Source of the DNA: Rhizobium sp. R711
Lineage (GTDB): Bacteria; Pseudomonadota; Alphaproteobacteria; Rhizobiales; Rhizobiaceae
Assembly (NCBI RefSeq): GCF_002211365.1
Contig: NZ_LOKZ01000015.1
Location: 1-64,000, forward strand
Direction of reading: 5' to 3'
Length of the DNA stretch: 64,000 bases
The position numbers were made by a program, and so were the translations under genes. Shown piece by piece: positions 1 through 8,595 of the stretch. The notes beneath the pieces are model-generated. The model worked only from the letters and a program-made list of their open reading frames with translations. It was not told where the DNA came from and made no database searches. How positions within the stretch are numbered: the stretch's first letter is position 1; the number at the start of each line of letters is the position of its first letter.

Positions 1-263
1 GCGGCATTCCGCATATGCCGAACCCGAGCCATATTGTCCCGGTCATGGTCGGCGATGCCGCCAAGTGCAAGTGGATCTCCGATCTGCTCATCGACAATTG
101 CGGTGTCTACGTGCAGCCGATCAACTACCCGACGGTGCCGAAGAAGACCGAGCGGCTGCGCATCACCCCGACGCCGCTGCACAGCGATGCCGACATCGAG
201 CATCTCGTCGACGCCCTACATTCGCTCTGGTCGCGCTGCGCGCTCGCGCGGCACGTGGCCTAA
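1..263 (+). CDS. hemA: 5-aminolevulinate synthase, C-terminal part (window edge)
   Basis: This is the last ~86 residues of 5-aminolevulinate synthase, the PLP enzyme that joins glycine and succinyl-CoA in the C4 pathway to haem and cobalamin. The frame is open from base 3 and contains PHMPNPSHIVPV, GVYVQPINYPTVP and RLRITPTPLH, conserved C-terminal blocks of the family. The N-terminal two thirds, including the PLP lysine, lie before the window. The gene converges on dxr, and a terminator-like hairpin follows 26 bases after the stop. Confidence 0.93.
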   Translation, partial: GIPHMPNPSHIVPVMVGDAAKCKWISDLLIDNCGVYVQPINYPTVPKKTERLRITPTPLHSDADIEHLVDALHSLWSRCALARHVA

Positions 264-289
264 AGAGCCGTTATCCGGGAAAAGCGAGG

Positions 290-311
290 GGCCGCCGTTA
301 GGCGGCCTTTT
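290..311 (+). terminator. Rho-independent terminator of hemA, overlapping the end of dxr
   Basis: A perfect 7-bp GC stem (GGCCGCC at 290-296, GGCGGCC at 301-307) with loop GTTA is followed by TTTT. It lies just after hemA and includes the TAA stop of the convergent dxr gene, so the end of dxr doubles as the terminator stem. Confidence 0.8.
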
Positions 312-1491
312 CGTTGACGGTTACCAGTTCGGCAGCGAGCCTGCGGGCCTCCGCATCGGCAGCAAAGACGTCGTCCATCGTCTTCGCTTCGCCAGTTGCA
401 ATCATCTTATCCATGATCGCTTCGGCAATGTCTGCCATGGCCAGGAAGCCGATCCGTTCTTCGACGAAGGCGTGAAACGCAACTTCCTCGGCCGCATTCA
501 TGATGGCGCCCTGCAGGCCGCCCCGTTCCAGCGCGGTGCGCGCCAGTCTCAGCGCCGGGAAACGCGCTTCATCCGGCGCCTCGAAGTCGAGGCGCGAGAG
601 CTTGGCGAAATCCAGCCGCTCGACGTTCAGCTTCGTCCGGCGCGGATAGTCGAGCGCGTAGCCGATCGCCGTCCGCATGTCGGGGCTGCCGAGCTGGGCG
701 ATGATCGATCCATCCGTGTAGCCGACCATGGAGTGAATGATCGATTGCGGATGCACGATCACTTCGATCTGGTCCGGGCGAACATTGAAGAGGTGCTTCG
801 CCTCAATCATCTCCAGCGCCTTGTTGAACATCGAGGCACTCCCGACCGAGATCTTCAACCCCATCGACCAGTTGGGATGTGCACGCGCCGTCGCCGCGGT
901 CACGTTCGCCATGTCGGCACGCGACCAAGTGCGGAATGGGCCACCCGAAGCCGTCAGAATGATCCGTTCGACAGCGTGCCGCTGATCTTCGTCAAGAGAT
1001 TGAAAGATCGCGCTATGTTCGCTGTCGACCGGGATCAGCCGCCCACCGCCCTTTGCCACGGCATCGATGAAGAGATCGCCGGCGGAAACCAGACATTCCT
1101 TGTTGGCAAGCGCGATCGTGGCGCCCTTGCGGGCAGCGGCCAGCGTCGGCGCCAGTCCGGCGGTACCAACGATGGCGGCCATCACCCAATCCGCATCGAG
1201 GTCAGCTGCTTCCGCTAGGCCCGATACGCCGGCGGCGACCGCGATGCCGCTGCCAGACAGTTCTTCCTTCAGCGAGTGATACTTGCCGTCGCTAGCCGTG
1301 ACCGCAAGCTTGGCGCCGGCAGACTTCGCCTGCTGCGCCAGAAGCTGGACGTTCTCATTGCCGGTGACTACAGCGATCTCGTAGCGGTCCCGCCCGCCCA
1401 GTTGGTCGACAACGTCGAGCGTGTTTTGTCCGATCGAGCCGGTTGAGCCAAAAATGCTGAGGCGCCTGGGCGCCCTTTCGCCTGCCATCAT
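298..1491 (-). CDS. dxr: 1-deoxy-D-xylulose 5-phosphate reductoisomerase
   Basis: Dxr is the NADPH-dependent enzyme making 2-C-methyl-D-erythritol 4-phosphate, the committed step of the MEP isoprenoid pathway. Visible are the N-terminal nucleotide-binding loop GSTGSIGQNTLDVV, the NKECLVSAG block, the metal/substrate block VDSEHSAIFQ, ASGGPF and the HPNWSMG/KISVGSASM blocks. The open frame extends 117 codons further upstream, but that part has no family similarity and would overlap the divergent BON gene. Starting at the ATG-ATG pair (1491/1488) gives 397 residues, the usual family length. Confidence 0.96.
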   Translation of the reverse strand: MMAGERAPRRLSIFGSTGSIGQNTLDVVDQLGGRDRYEIAVVTGNENVQLLAQQAKSAGAKLAVTASDGKYHSLKEELSGSGIAVAAGVSGLAEAADLDADWVMAAIVGTAGLAPTLAAARKGATIALANKECLVSAGDLFIDAVAKGGGRLIPVDSEHSAIFQSLDEDQRHAVERIILTASGGPFRTWSRADMANVTAATARAHPNWSMGLKISVGSASMFNKALEMIEAKHLFNVRPDQIEVIVHPQSIIHSMVGYTDGSIIAQLGSPDMRTAIGYALDYPRRTKLNVERLDFAKLSRLDFEAPDEARFPALRLARTALERGGLQGAIMNAAEEVAFHAFVEERIGFLAMADIAEAIMDKMIATGEAKTMDDVFAADAEARRLAAELVTVNEKAA

Positions 1492-1689
1492 CGGTGATTT
1501 CGCCAAAACTCTTGCATTGGCTCTGCCTGTACAGGGGATTGAAATGAGCGGCAAGTGTGCGCCGCAGCAGAAATCCAGCGATCCGCCAGCGCGGTCGCCC
1601 CTGCATCGGATGTCGGGGATGCCTCGGAGTGCGGCGCGAAACCAATCGGCCAATCGCCGCGTTTTGCAGTTGAGACAGGAGGAAGGCAA

Positions 1690-1956
1690 ATGGTTTTCAA
1701 GCAACCGACGTTCTACGGCGAACCTTTCGAGCCCGAGACCGGCGCTGACAAGGACGCCGCGCTTGAGGAGGCCGTGGCGAATGCTCTGGCTGTGGCTGGT
1801 GGGATCGATGCTGCGGACGTGAAGGTCACGCTCGAAGATCATACCATCGTGCTGACGGGCATGGTTGCCACGCCAGCCGAGATCGAGCGTGCAACCGCCG
1901 TCGCGCAGGCTATCGCGGGGACGAGACCCGTGCGCAATGATATTGAAGTGGCGTAA
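1690..1956 (+). CDS. BON-domain protein
   Basis: A protein of 88 residues. The second half (DAALEEAVANALAVAGGI, then VKVTLEDHTIVLTGMV, then ERATAVAQAIAG, RPVRNDIEV) has the alpha-beta pattern of a single BON domain, a fold linked to envelope or phospholipid binding. There is no signal peptide. The start is the ATG preceded by AGGAGGAAGG. The longer upstream frame (from 1555) lacks a ribosome site and is rejected. It is divergent from dxr, with ~200 bases between them for promoters. The precise role is unknown. Confidence 0.78.
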   Translation: MVFKQPTFYGEPFEPETGADKDAALEEAVANALAVAGGIDAADVKVTLEDHTIVLTGMVATPAEIERATAVAQAIAGTRPVRNDIEVA

Positions 1957-1963
1957 TTATCCC

Positions 1964-2110
1964 TCAGCCGGCAAAGCGTTCCATTTGGAAGGCTGCGATC
2001 CTGTCCGTCTTTGGCGTGGTGATCGGCCCCGTCGATTTAAAGGCGGTTGCAAGTAACAAGCCGCTGACGATGAGATATGCGAATACAAGCAACGTCAATT
2101 TCACGCGCAT
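1964..2110 (-). CDS. Small single-pass membrane protein (48 aa)
   Basis: A short gene starting at the internal ATG at 2110, preceded by GGAG at 8 bases. The product begins MRVKLTLLVFAYLIVSGLLL, a basic N-terminus followed by one hydrophobic helix, and ends with a polar tail (KSTGPITTPKTDRIAAFQMERFAG). It could be a membrane-anchored small protein or an uncleaved signal anchor. I do not recognise a family. It is convergent with the BON gene, only 7 bases from its stop. Confidence 0.5.
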   Translation of the reverse strand: MRVKLTLLVFAYLIVSGLLLATAFKSTGPITTPKTDRIAAFQMERFAG

Positions 2111-2283
2111 GGCAAGCACTCCGCTCTTTCCGTCGAACGCCTTGTAGGTCGGAAAAGTTCCGCCTTCCGATCGCCGACAGAAAATGTGATTGGCAAAGGC
2201 TTGCGCTGGTATGTGGCGTCGGTCTTGTCGTAAGGAGAGTTGGCTGTCTCGGCGGCCCAGTGTGTGCGGCAAGGGAGGCGCTA

Positions 2284-2928
2284 ATGCGCAAAGCGATCAT
2301 CGTCTGGGGCGGCTGGATCGGCCACGAACCCGAGGAGTGTGCTCACCGCGTTGCGGAGTTGTTGCGAGAGGATGATTTTGCCGTCGAGGTGACTGGCGAT
2401 CTTGGCATCTTCGGCTCAGCTGTGATCGCCAACGCGGATCTGCTTGTGCCTGTCATAACCGGTGAGAAAATCGAGAAGGCGCACGCGGATGCGTTGGTGT
2501 CGGCAGTGCGTGGCGGTCTCGGCCTCGGTGGGCATCATGGCGCGCTTGCGACCTCGTTCAAGGAGAGTGCACCCTTCCGATATGTCTGCGGGGTCACGTG
2601 GGTCGCCCATCCCGGCAATATCATCGATTTCCGTGTCAAGGTCACCCGCCAGGACGATCCTGTAATGGAGGCGATTCCCGACTTCGACTATCGGTCCGAG
2701 CAATACTACCTCCACTATGATCCTTCCGTCGAAATCCTGGCGACGACGAGTTTTTCCGGAGAGTATGATGCGGCTGCCCGCAACGTCACAATGCCGGTCG
2801 CCTTCAAGCGCCAATTCGGGCAGGGGCGTGTCTTCTACTGCGCTCTCGGTCACGTCGCGAGCGAGTTCGATCACCCCTACATGCGCCTCATTCTTCGCCG
2901 CGGCCTTTCCTGGGCGGCGCGCTCCTAG
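2284..2928 (+). CDS. ThuA-like domain protein
   Basis: A protein of 214 residues with the ThuA (trehalose-utilisation) class I glutamine-amidotransferase-like fold: MRKAIIVWGGW start strand, GGGLGLGGHHGAL elbow region, GVTWVAHPGNIIDF, then DFDYRSEQYYLHYDPSVEIL, and RVFYCALGHVASEFDHP near the end. ThuA proteins of rhizobia are linked to disaccharide 3-keto derivatives, but no sugar-transport genes lie here, so the substrate is unknown. The start is supported by AAGGGAGG upstream; the longer frame from 2077 is not. The 3' end overlaps the convergent eptA-like gene by 4 bases. Confidence 0.82.
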   Translation: MRKAIIVWGGWIGHEPEECAHRVAELLREDDFAVEVTGDLGIFGSAVIANADLLVPVITGEKIEKAHADALVSAVRGGLGLGGHHGALATSFKESAPFRYVCGVTWVAHPGNIIDFRVKVTRQDDPVMEAIPDFDYRSEQYYLHYDPSVEILATTSFSGEYDAAARNVTMPVAFKRQFGQGRVFYCALGHVASEFDHPYMRLILRRGLSWAARS

Positions 2929-4559
2929 GGGCCAGGAGGTCCGGCCCGTTTGCAGCCGGCGAAAACATCGAGCTTCGGTTCATAGACGGATGTCACCACG
3001 TTCATCATTCCCAGTACGCTGTGGAACAGGTTGTCGTGGGATGTCGGATCGTTCGTCGACTGGGCAAGGCACGCCTTATCGAGAGCCATCGACGCGGTGA
3101 AATCCGGATCCAGCCAGAGGAGGAAGGGCACGTGCTTCTGCTCCTCGGGGGCGAGGAAATATGGAGCGCCATGAAGATAAAGGCCCTTCTCGCCGAGCGA
3201 TTCGCCGTGGTCTGACATATAGATCAGTCCGGCCGCGATCTTGTCGCTACGTGCCTTGAGCCTATCGATGACCGTGGAAAGGAAGTGGTCAGTATAGAGG
3301 ATCGAGTTGTCGTACGCGTTGACGATCTCGTTGTCCTTGCAATTGGAAAGCTCCGCTGTCTCGCACTCAGGAGTGAATTTTCGGAACTCCTTGGGATAGC
3401 GTAGATGATAAGCGGGGCCGTGACTGCCGATCTGATGGAGTACAAGGACGCTATCCTTGCTCACGCCGTTCAACCAATCGTCGAGCCTGTCGAGAAAAAT
3501 TCCGTCCTGGCACTCGCCGTTCCGGCAGAAGCGCGGGTCGGTTGAATTTGCCAGGTCCACGTAGGGGATCCGCGCCGCGGCGCCCTTGCTTCCGGTATTG
3601 TTGTCAAACCAGGTCACATCGATGCCCGCATGGGCGAGCACATCCATCAAGCCCTCGTTCTGCGACCCCTTGGCGTGTGTGTAGCTGGCGCGCGTGAAGG
3701 GCGAGAACATGCAGGGTATCGATGTGGCAGTCGCCGTGCCGCAACTCGTCGTATGCGGGAAATAGAGAACGTTCCGCTTTTGAAGCTCCGGGTTGGTATT
3801 GCGACCGTAGTCGCCAAGCGAGAAATTCATCGCCCGCGCCGTTTCGCCGGCAACGATGATCGTGACCCGTGGTTTGTTCAAGGACATGACCGGAACGACC
3901 TTGGCGTCGGTACCAACGGGCCTGACGACGGATCTGGCTTCCTTGCCCGCCTGAACGAAATATCGTGTGGCGCTGACGATTGGCGTAACCGGGTTCAGGC
4001 TCTTCACTATATCGCGGTGCTGGCGGATTGCTGCGGCATAGTCCTTGGAATAGGCGCCTGCGACAGCACCAAATATCAACAGACAGCCGATGATCGTCAC
4101 GCTGTTCCACAAGAGCTTTTTCAGGATGGGACGATGGACGACCCTGACCCATAAGATCAGTGCCGTCGGGATGGCCGAAAACAATACGATGTGCAGAAAA
4201 AAGCCGGGTGTGATCAGGTGGTTGGCCTCGGCAGGCGTCGTCTCCATGGCGTTTCTAATCATGTCGGGATCGACAAGGACGCCAAAGGAATCCGTGAACC
4301 AGGCAGCAAGCGAAGCCGCAAGAACTAGGAAAATCAGCACCGGCTTGATAACGTACTTTGCCGAGAAAGCCGTGACGAACGCGATGAACAGAACGGAGAT
4401 TGCGAGGTAGAGGGCGGCAACCGCTATCGGCGCCGCGGCGAGATTGGCGTGAACCTTGCCCCAGAACGTCCGATTCAGGAACAGGACCAGATAGAGACCG
4501 GTGATTGCCGATAGCGAAACACTACCGATGCTGGGGCGGTATATGGATTGCTTTTTCAA
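2925..4559 (-). CDS. Phosphoethanolamine transferase, EptA/sulfatase family
   Basis: A protein of 544 residues: about five N-terminal membrane helices (to ~165), then a periplasmic alkaline-phosphatase-fold domain. Family metal and catalytic blocks are present: IIVAGETARAMNFSLGDYGR (~234-253), TSCGTATATSIPCMFS (271-286, holding the catalytic threonine), SDHGESLGE and LHGAPYFLAP. Members move phosphoethanolamine from phosphatidylethanolamine to lipid A, oligosaccharide or diacylglycerol; the acceptor cannot be read here. The first in-frame start is a TTG with no clear Shine-Dalgarno, so the N-terminus is uncertain. It lies downstream of the LacI-type gene on the same strand. Confidence 0.85.
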   Translation of the reverse strand: MKKQSIYRPSIGSVSLSAITGLYLVLFLNRTFWGKVHANLAAAPIAVAALYLAISVLFIAFVTAFSAKYVIKPVLIFLVLAASLAAWFTDSFGVLVDPDMIRNAMETTPAEANHLITPGFFLHIVLFSAIPTALILWVRVVHRPILKKLLWNSVTIIGCLLIFGAVAGAYSKDYAAAIRQHRDIVKSLNPVTPIVSATRYFVQAGKEARSVVRPVGTDAKVVPVMSLNKPRVTIIVAGETARAMNFSLGDYGRNTNPELQKRNVLYFPHTTSCGTATATSIPCMFSPFTRASYTHAKGSQNEGLMDVLAHAGIDVTWFDNNTGSKGAAARIPYVDLANSTDPRFCRNGECQDGIFLDRLDDWLNGVSKDSVLVLHQIGSHGPAYHLRYPKEFRKFTPECETAELSNCKDNEIVNAYDNSILYTDHFLSTVIDRLKARSDKIAAGLIYMSDHGESLGEKGLYLHGAPYFLAPEEQKHVPFLLWLDPDFTASMALDKACLAQSTNDPTSHDNLFHSVLGMMNVVTSVYEPKLDVFAGCKRAGPPGP

Positions 4560-4718
4560 TTTATGCGACCGCTTCGATGCCTGCAGGTTCAGGTCTTCGC
4601 AGCGGTTCGGGACTCTACGTTCACCGCAGCAGGCAGGTTAGTGTGTTACAAAACTGACACGGGCCTGAACCGGTGGCAACAGGCCGCTCGCCTGATGCTA
4701 GAAGGTCGTCGGGAGCCG

Positions 4719-5750
4719 TTAGATGTTCTCTGAGGTGTAGATGTCGAAAGGCAGGAACGACTGCCCCGGGACGGCGTCGCTTTCTGACCCTATGGATGCG
4801 GTCATCAGGGCAATCAACTCGTTGCAGAGGCTCTTGACGGGTGTTGCGATCGCCATGGTCACCACATCGTCGGCGAGTGCTGCGCGCGAGTCCGGTGTCA
4901 GTTCATTGACGACCACGGCAAGCTTGCCTGCGAGGCCTTCTTCGCGGACAGCGGAGATCGCACCTTCCATGCCGCCGCCGCAGACATAGAAGCCGACGAG
5001 GTCGGGATGCTGCTTGAGCAGGTTGATGGTGGCCTCGTGCGTGATCTCCGGGGTCTCGAGGTTTATCAGTGTTTCGAGAACCTCGAAATCTGGCGCATTC
5101 TCGCGAAAATACGAGCGAAAGCCGATCTCGCGCAGTTCATGCCCGTGATAGCGATGGCTGCCGACAAAGCAGGCGACCTTGCCCGGTCTCTTGGAGGCCT
5201 TCGCGATCATCCACGCGGCCGTGCGGCCGACCTTTCGATTGTTCAACCCGACGTAGCCCTGGCGGACGCCACTGGCGAGATCGGACAGGATGGAAAAGGC
5301 GGCGATGCCCCTGGCTTTCAGGTCTTCAACCTCGGCCGTGACGGCAGGATAGTCCGGACCGACCAATGCAATCGCCTGATTGCGGCTGGCAAGCAGCTTC
5401 AACTTTTCAATGATCGCTGCAGGAGTAGACGCGGTCGCATATTCGATCTGGGCGGTGAGGCGAGATGATGTGTTGGAGTTAGCCGCCTGCTCGATTTCGC
5501 GGGCAAGCGTTTGATAGAACGACTGCGTCGGACGCTGCAGAAGAAAGCCCAGCCGGTAATGCGGGAGATCTTGAAATACTCTCTGCCTGAGCAGGCCGAC
5601 CGCATGATAGCCGATCGAGGCGGCCGCGTTATAGACGCGCCTGGCCGTCTCCTCGCGCACGCGATGACGTCCGTTCAGAACGCGATCGACCGTTGCAACG
5701 CTAACGCCGGAAGCATTCGCCAGATCCTGTATCGTTGGTCGCTTCACCAT
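4719..5750 (-). CDS. LacI-family transcriptional regulator
   Basis: A protein of 343 residues. The N-terminal LacI helix-turn-helix is clear (TIQDLANASGVSVATVDRVL, then NGRHRVREETARRV with the hinge), followed by a periplasmic-binding-protein-like effector domain (LGFLLQRPTQSFYQTLAREIE, VGLNNRKVGRTAAWMIA, YVCGGGMEGAISAV). It is divergent from the mocDEF/PanB-like unit, so I infer it controls that unit, probably with a sugar or cyclitol-like ligand. I chose the ATG at 5750; an upstream ATG at 5774 would add 8 residues without a better ribosome site. Confidence 0.88.
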   Translation of the reverse strand: MVKRPTIQDLANASGVSVATVDRVLNGRHRVREETARRVYNAAASIGYHAVGLLRQRVFQDLPHYRLGFLLQRPTQSFYQTLAREIEQAANSNTSSRLTAQIEYATASTPAAIIEKLKLLASRNQAIALVGPDYPAVTAEVEDLKARGIAAFSILSDLASGVRQGYVGLNNRKVGRTAAWMIAKASKRPGKVACFVGSHRYHGHELREIGFRSYFRENAPDFEVLETLINLETPEITHEATINLLKQHPDLVGFYVCGGGMEGAISAVREEGLAGKLAVVVNELTPDSRAALADDVVTMAIATPVKSLCNELIALMTASIGSESDAVPGQSFLPFDIYTSENI

Positions 5751-5769
5751 TTCGCCCTTGCAAGAATCA

Positions 5770-5794
5770 ATCATTGTGATGTGGCCGCAATGAT
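5770..5794. promoter_or_regulatory. Inverted repeat, candidate operator of the LacI-type regulator
   Basis: ATCATTG (5770-5776) and CAATGAT (5788-5794) form perfect 7-bp arms around an 11-base spacer. It lies in the divergent intergenic region, right at the regulator's start. The symmetry is seen directly; binding is inferred. Confidence 0.4.
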
Positions 5795-5799
5795 GGGTT

Positions 5800-5816
5800 T
5801 TGATAGATTACATCAA
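5800..5816. promoter_or_regulatory. Second inverted repeat in the lacI-mocD intergenic region
   Basis: TTGAT-N7-ATCAA, 5-bp perfect arms, six bases from the first repeat and before the mocD-like gene. The related half-sites TTGATG (5832-5837) and AATCAATCA (5766-5774) repeat the TGAT/ATCA theme. It may be a second half of a composite operator. Confidence 0.35.
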
Positions 5817-5893
5817 GGCTGCATTGTCGCTTGATGAAAGTCAACATATTCTCGACTGGACAGGCCGAGAGGGATGGCATGCGGGAGGTTGCG

Positions 5894-6982
5894 ATGGCGG
5901 ATCATACGAAGAAGCGAGACTACAGCCTGCTCGGCGAAAGCGGCCGGACGGCCGTCGACACGGGGCTGGCGGCGGCGGAGTGGTATCACACGGAGGTCCC
6001 GCGCAAAGAGATGAAGGCGCTGATGCAACGTTCCGATGCGCCGGCCGTTCGCGATACGATCATCTGGCTCGGCGCAATGATCGTCCTTGCCGGGCTTGGC
6101 GTCTACTTCTGGGGCTCCTGGCTGTGTGTGCCCTTCCTTCTTGCCTATGGGGTGCTTTACGGTTCGGCATCCGATAGCCGTTGGCATGAGTGCGGTCACG
6201 GCACGGCCTTCAAGACGCGCTGGATGAACGGCGCCGTCTACCAGATCGCCAGCTTCATGATCATGCGTAATCCAGTCACCTGGCGCTGGAGCCATACGCG
6301 TCATCACACCGACACGGTGATCGTCGGCCGGGATCGCGAGATTGCCGTGATGCGCCCGCCGGATCTGCTGCGACTGATCCTGAACTTCTTCGGCGTTCTC
6401 GATGTCTGGCACGCGATGGTCGACATGCTGCGCAATGCCTTCGGTGTCATCAGTGCCGAAGAGAAGACCTTCATCCCTGAGATGGAGCAGCCGCGCGCGA
6501 TCCTCGTCGCCCGTATCTGGCTTGCTATCTATGTCGTCACGATCGCCGCTGCGATTGCGATGGGGACCATCCTGCCGCTGGTGCTGATCGGTCTACCGCG
6601 GCTCTATGGCGCATGGCACCACGTGCTGACCGGTCTGCTGCAACATGGCGGTCTTGCGGACAACGTCATCGACCATCGGCTGAACAGTCGCACGGTTCAC
6701 ATGAACCCCGTCAGCCGCTTTATTTACTGGAACATGAACTACCACGTCGAGCATCACATGTTTCCGATGGTGCCCTATCACGCGCTGCCGCGCCTGCACG
6801 CAATGATCAAGCACGATCTGCCAACTGCGAACCCGTCGATCTGGTCCGGTTATCGCGAGATGCTCCCGGCATTCCTGCGCCAGCTGCGCAATGAGGACTA
6901 TTTCCTGAAACGCGAGTTGCCGGCGACGGCACGGCCCTATCGTGAGGAATTCCACGCCGAACTTGCGCCGGCCGCCCAATAG
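5894..6982 (+). CDS. mocD: MocD-like fatty-acid-desaturase-fold oxygenase
   Basis: A membrane di-iron oxygenase/desaturase of 362 residues. All three histidine boxes are present: HECGH (98-102), HTRHH (134-138) and HVEHH (284-288), with hydrophobic segments at ~55-90 and ~205-235. In Rhizobium, MocD is the oxygenase that, with MocE and MocF, acts on the rhizopine 3-O-methyl-scyllo-inosamine. The same gene order here suggests a three-component O-demethylase or hydroxylase, but the substrate is not shown. The start is the ATG 5 bases after GGGAGG; two earlier in-frame starts (5831, 5879) have poor sites. Confidence 0.82.
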   Translation: MADHTKKRDYSLLGESGRTAVDTGLAAAEWYHTEVPRKEMKALMQRSDAPAVRDTIIWLGAMIVLAGLGVYFWGSWLCVPFLLAYGVLYGSASDSRWHECGHGTAFKTRWMNGAVYQIASFMIMRNPVTWRWSHTRHHTDTVIVGRDREIAVMRPPDLLRLILNFFGVLDVWHAMVDMLRNAFGVISAEEKTFIPEMEQPRAILVARIWLAIYVVTIAAAIAMGTILPLVLIGLPRLYGAWHHVLTGLLQHGGLADNVIDHRLNSRTVHMNPVSRFIYWNMNYHVEHHMFPMVPYHALPRLHAMIKHDLPTANPSIWSGYREMLPAFLRQLRNEDYFLKRELPATARPYREEFHAELAPAAQ

Positions 6983-7016
6983 CGCAGCACAAATCACGAA
7001 GTTCTGGGAGGACATG

Positions 7017-7331
7017 ATGAGCGGAAATTGGATCGAAGTCTGTGCGGTCGAGGACATCGACGAGGAAGATGTCATGCGGTTCGACCATCAAGGCAGGACG
7101 TTTGCGGTCTATCGCAGCCCCGACGACCAGTTTTTCGCAACGGACGGGCTTTGCACGCACGAGCAGGTCCATCTGGCCGACGGCCTTGTCATGGACGAGA
7201 TCATCGAGTGTCCGAAGCATAATGGCCGCTTCAACTACAAGACAGGTCAGGCCAAGGGGGCGCCGGTCTGCGTCAACCTCAATACCTATCCCGTGAAGGT
7301 CGAAGGCGGCGCCGTCTTCATTTCGATCTGA
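7017..7331 (+). CDS. mocE: MocE-family Rieske [2Fe-2S] ferredoxin
   Basis: A soluble Rieske-type ferredoxin of 104 residues. The cluster ligands are CTH (box 1) and CPKH (box 2), separated by 18 residues and followed by the usual GRFNYKTGQAKGAPV strand and proline turn. It should carry electrons from the adjacent FAD reductase to the MocD-like oxygenase. Two ATGs stand side by side (7014, 7017); GGGAGG is better spaced for the second. It lies 34 bases after mocD and 10 before mocF, so these are probably one transcript. Confidence 0.9.
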   Translation: MSGNWIEVCAVEDIDEEDVMRFDHQGRTFAVYRSPDDQFFATDGLCTHEQVHLADGLVMDEIIECPKHNGRFNYKTGQAKGAPVCVNLNTYPVKVEGGAVFISI

Positions 7332-7341
7332 GGAGCCCGTC

Positions 7342-8565
7342 ATGACCCATTTCGTGATCATCGGAGCAGGGGAATGCGGCGCACGCACGGCGTTTGCCTT
7401 GCGCGAAAAGGGGTTTGACGGCGAGATCACGCTGATCGGAAACGAAACTCTCGCACCCTACGAGCGGCCGCCGCTTTCGAAGACGGCCGAGGAAGGGACG
7501 GGGCCGAAATTCATCGCCGAGCCGCAGAGATATGCTGCAGGCGGCGTCAGCCTCATGACAGGCGTGACGGTTCAAGGCGTTGATCCCGCTACAAAGGCCG
7601 TTACGCTTTCCGATGGCCGTACCATTGCCTATGACAAGCTTTTGTTCGCGACCGGTGCCCGCGCGCGGGCGTTTCCCGGGATTGCCGAGGATAGCCAGCA
7701 TATCCGTCTGCTGCGTACCCATGCCGACGCGGTCGCACTTCGGAAGGCGATGGTGCCCGGAAAGCATATCGTGATCGTTGGCGGCGGTTTTATCGGCCTG
7801 GAACTTGCCGCGACGGCACGTGGGCTCGGAACTGACGTGACGGTTCTCGAAGGCCTTGAACGCGTGTTGAAGCGCGGCGTGCCGGAGGAGGTCGCAGGCG
7901 TGATCTGCGAACGGCATTCGCTCGAGGGCGTCGATATCCGCTGCGGCGTGGCAATCACCGCGATTGCCGAAGACGACGAAAGAGCCATCATTCAACTGGC
8001 TGACGGCAGCACGGTCAGCGCCGATCTCGTGCTCGTCGGAATTGGCGCCACGCCCAATGCGGAGCTTGCTGCTCGTGCCGGACTTCAAATCGACAATGGC
8101 ATCGCCGTCGATGAGTGCCTCCGCACTTCCGCGCCCGATATCTACGCGGCAGGCGACTGCTGCTCTTTCCCGCTGGCGATCTATGGCGGCCGGCGTGTCC
8201 GGCTCGAATCCTGGCGAAATGCGCAGGAGCAAGGAGCCCTGGCCGCAGCCAACATGATGGGGCTTGGCGAAACTGTTTCCGCCGTGCCCTGGTTTTGGTC
8301 CGATCAGTACGACGTAACCCTGCAGATCGCTGGCTTGGCGGAGGGTGCCGTCCAGCATTTGCGCCGAGACCTCGGCGAGGGCGCTTTCATTCTCTTTCAT
8401 CTCGATCAGGCCGGCAGGCTGCTTGCGGCCAGCGGCATCGGTCGCGGCAACGCGGTTGCCCGCGATATCCGGCTTGCCGAAAAGCTGATTGCGGCGCGGG
8501 CGCATCCGGATCCGGCGGCGCTGGTTGCAAGCAGCGTCAAATTGAAATCCCTCCTGGCCGCCTGA
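7342..8565 (+). CDS. mocF: MocF-like FAD-dependent ferredoxin reductase
   Basis: A pyridine-nucleotide-disulfide-oxidoreductase-type reductase of 407 residues: N-terminal FAD loop VIIGAGECGARTA (residues ~5-17), PYERPPLSK, central NAD(P) loop VIVGGGFIGLELAATA, IYAAGDC near the end, and a C-terminal reductase domain (SDQYDVTLQIAG). It has the size and pattern of rhodocoxin/putidaredoxin reductase relatives and is the natural NAD(P)H donor for the Rieske protein before it. Confidence 0.9.
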   Translation: MTHFVIIGAGECGARTAFALREKGFDGEITLIGNETLAPYERPPLSKTAEEGTGPKFIAEPQRYAAGGVSLMTGVTVQGVDPATKAVTLSDGRTIAYDKLLFATGARARAFPGIAEDSQHIRLLRTHADAVALRKAMVPGKHIVIVGGGFIGLELAATARGLGTDVTVLEGLERVLKRGVPEEVAGVICERHSLEGVDIRCGVAITAIAEDDERAIIQLADGSTVSADLVLVGIGATPNAELAARAGLQIDNGIAVDECLRTSAPDIYAAGDCCSFPLAIYGGRRVRLESWRNAQEQGALAAANMMGLGETVSAVPWFWSDQYDVTLQIAGLAEGAVQHLRRDLGEGAFILFHLDQAGRLLAASGIGRGNAVARDIRLAEKLIAARAHPDPAALVASSVKLKSLLAA

Positions 8566-8595
8566 CCGGCGACCCCTATTCTCAAGGTATTAGCG

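Noticed and set aside
1492..1842. N-terminal extension of dxr
   Set aside because: Adds 117 residues with no family similarity and would overlap the BON gene; the ATG pair at 1488/1491 gives the normal length.
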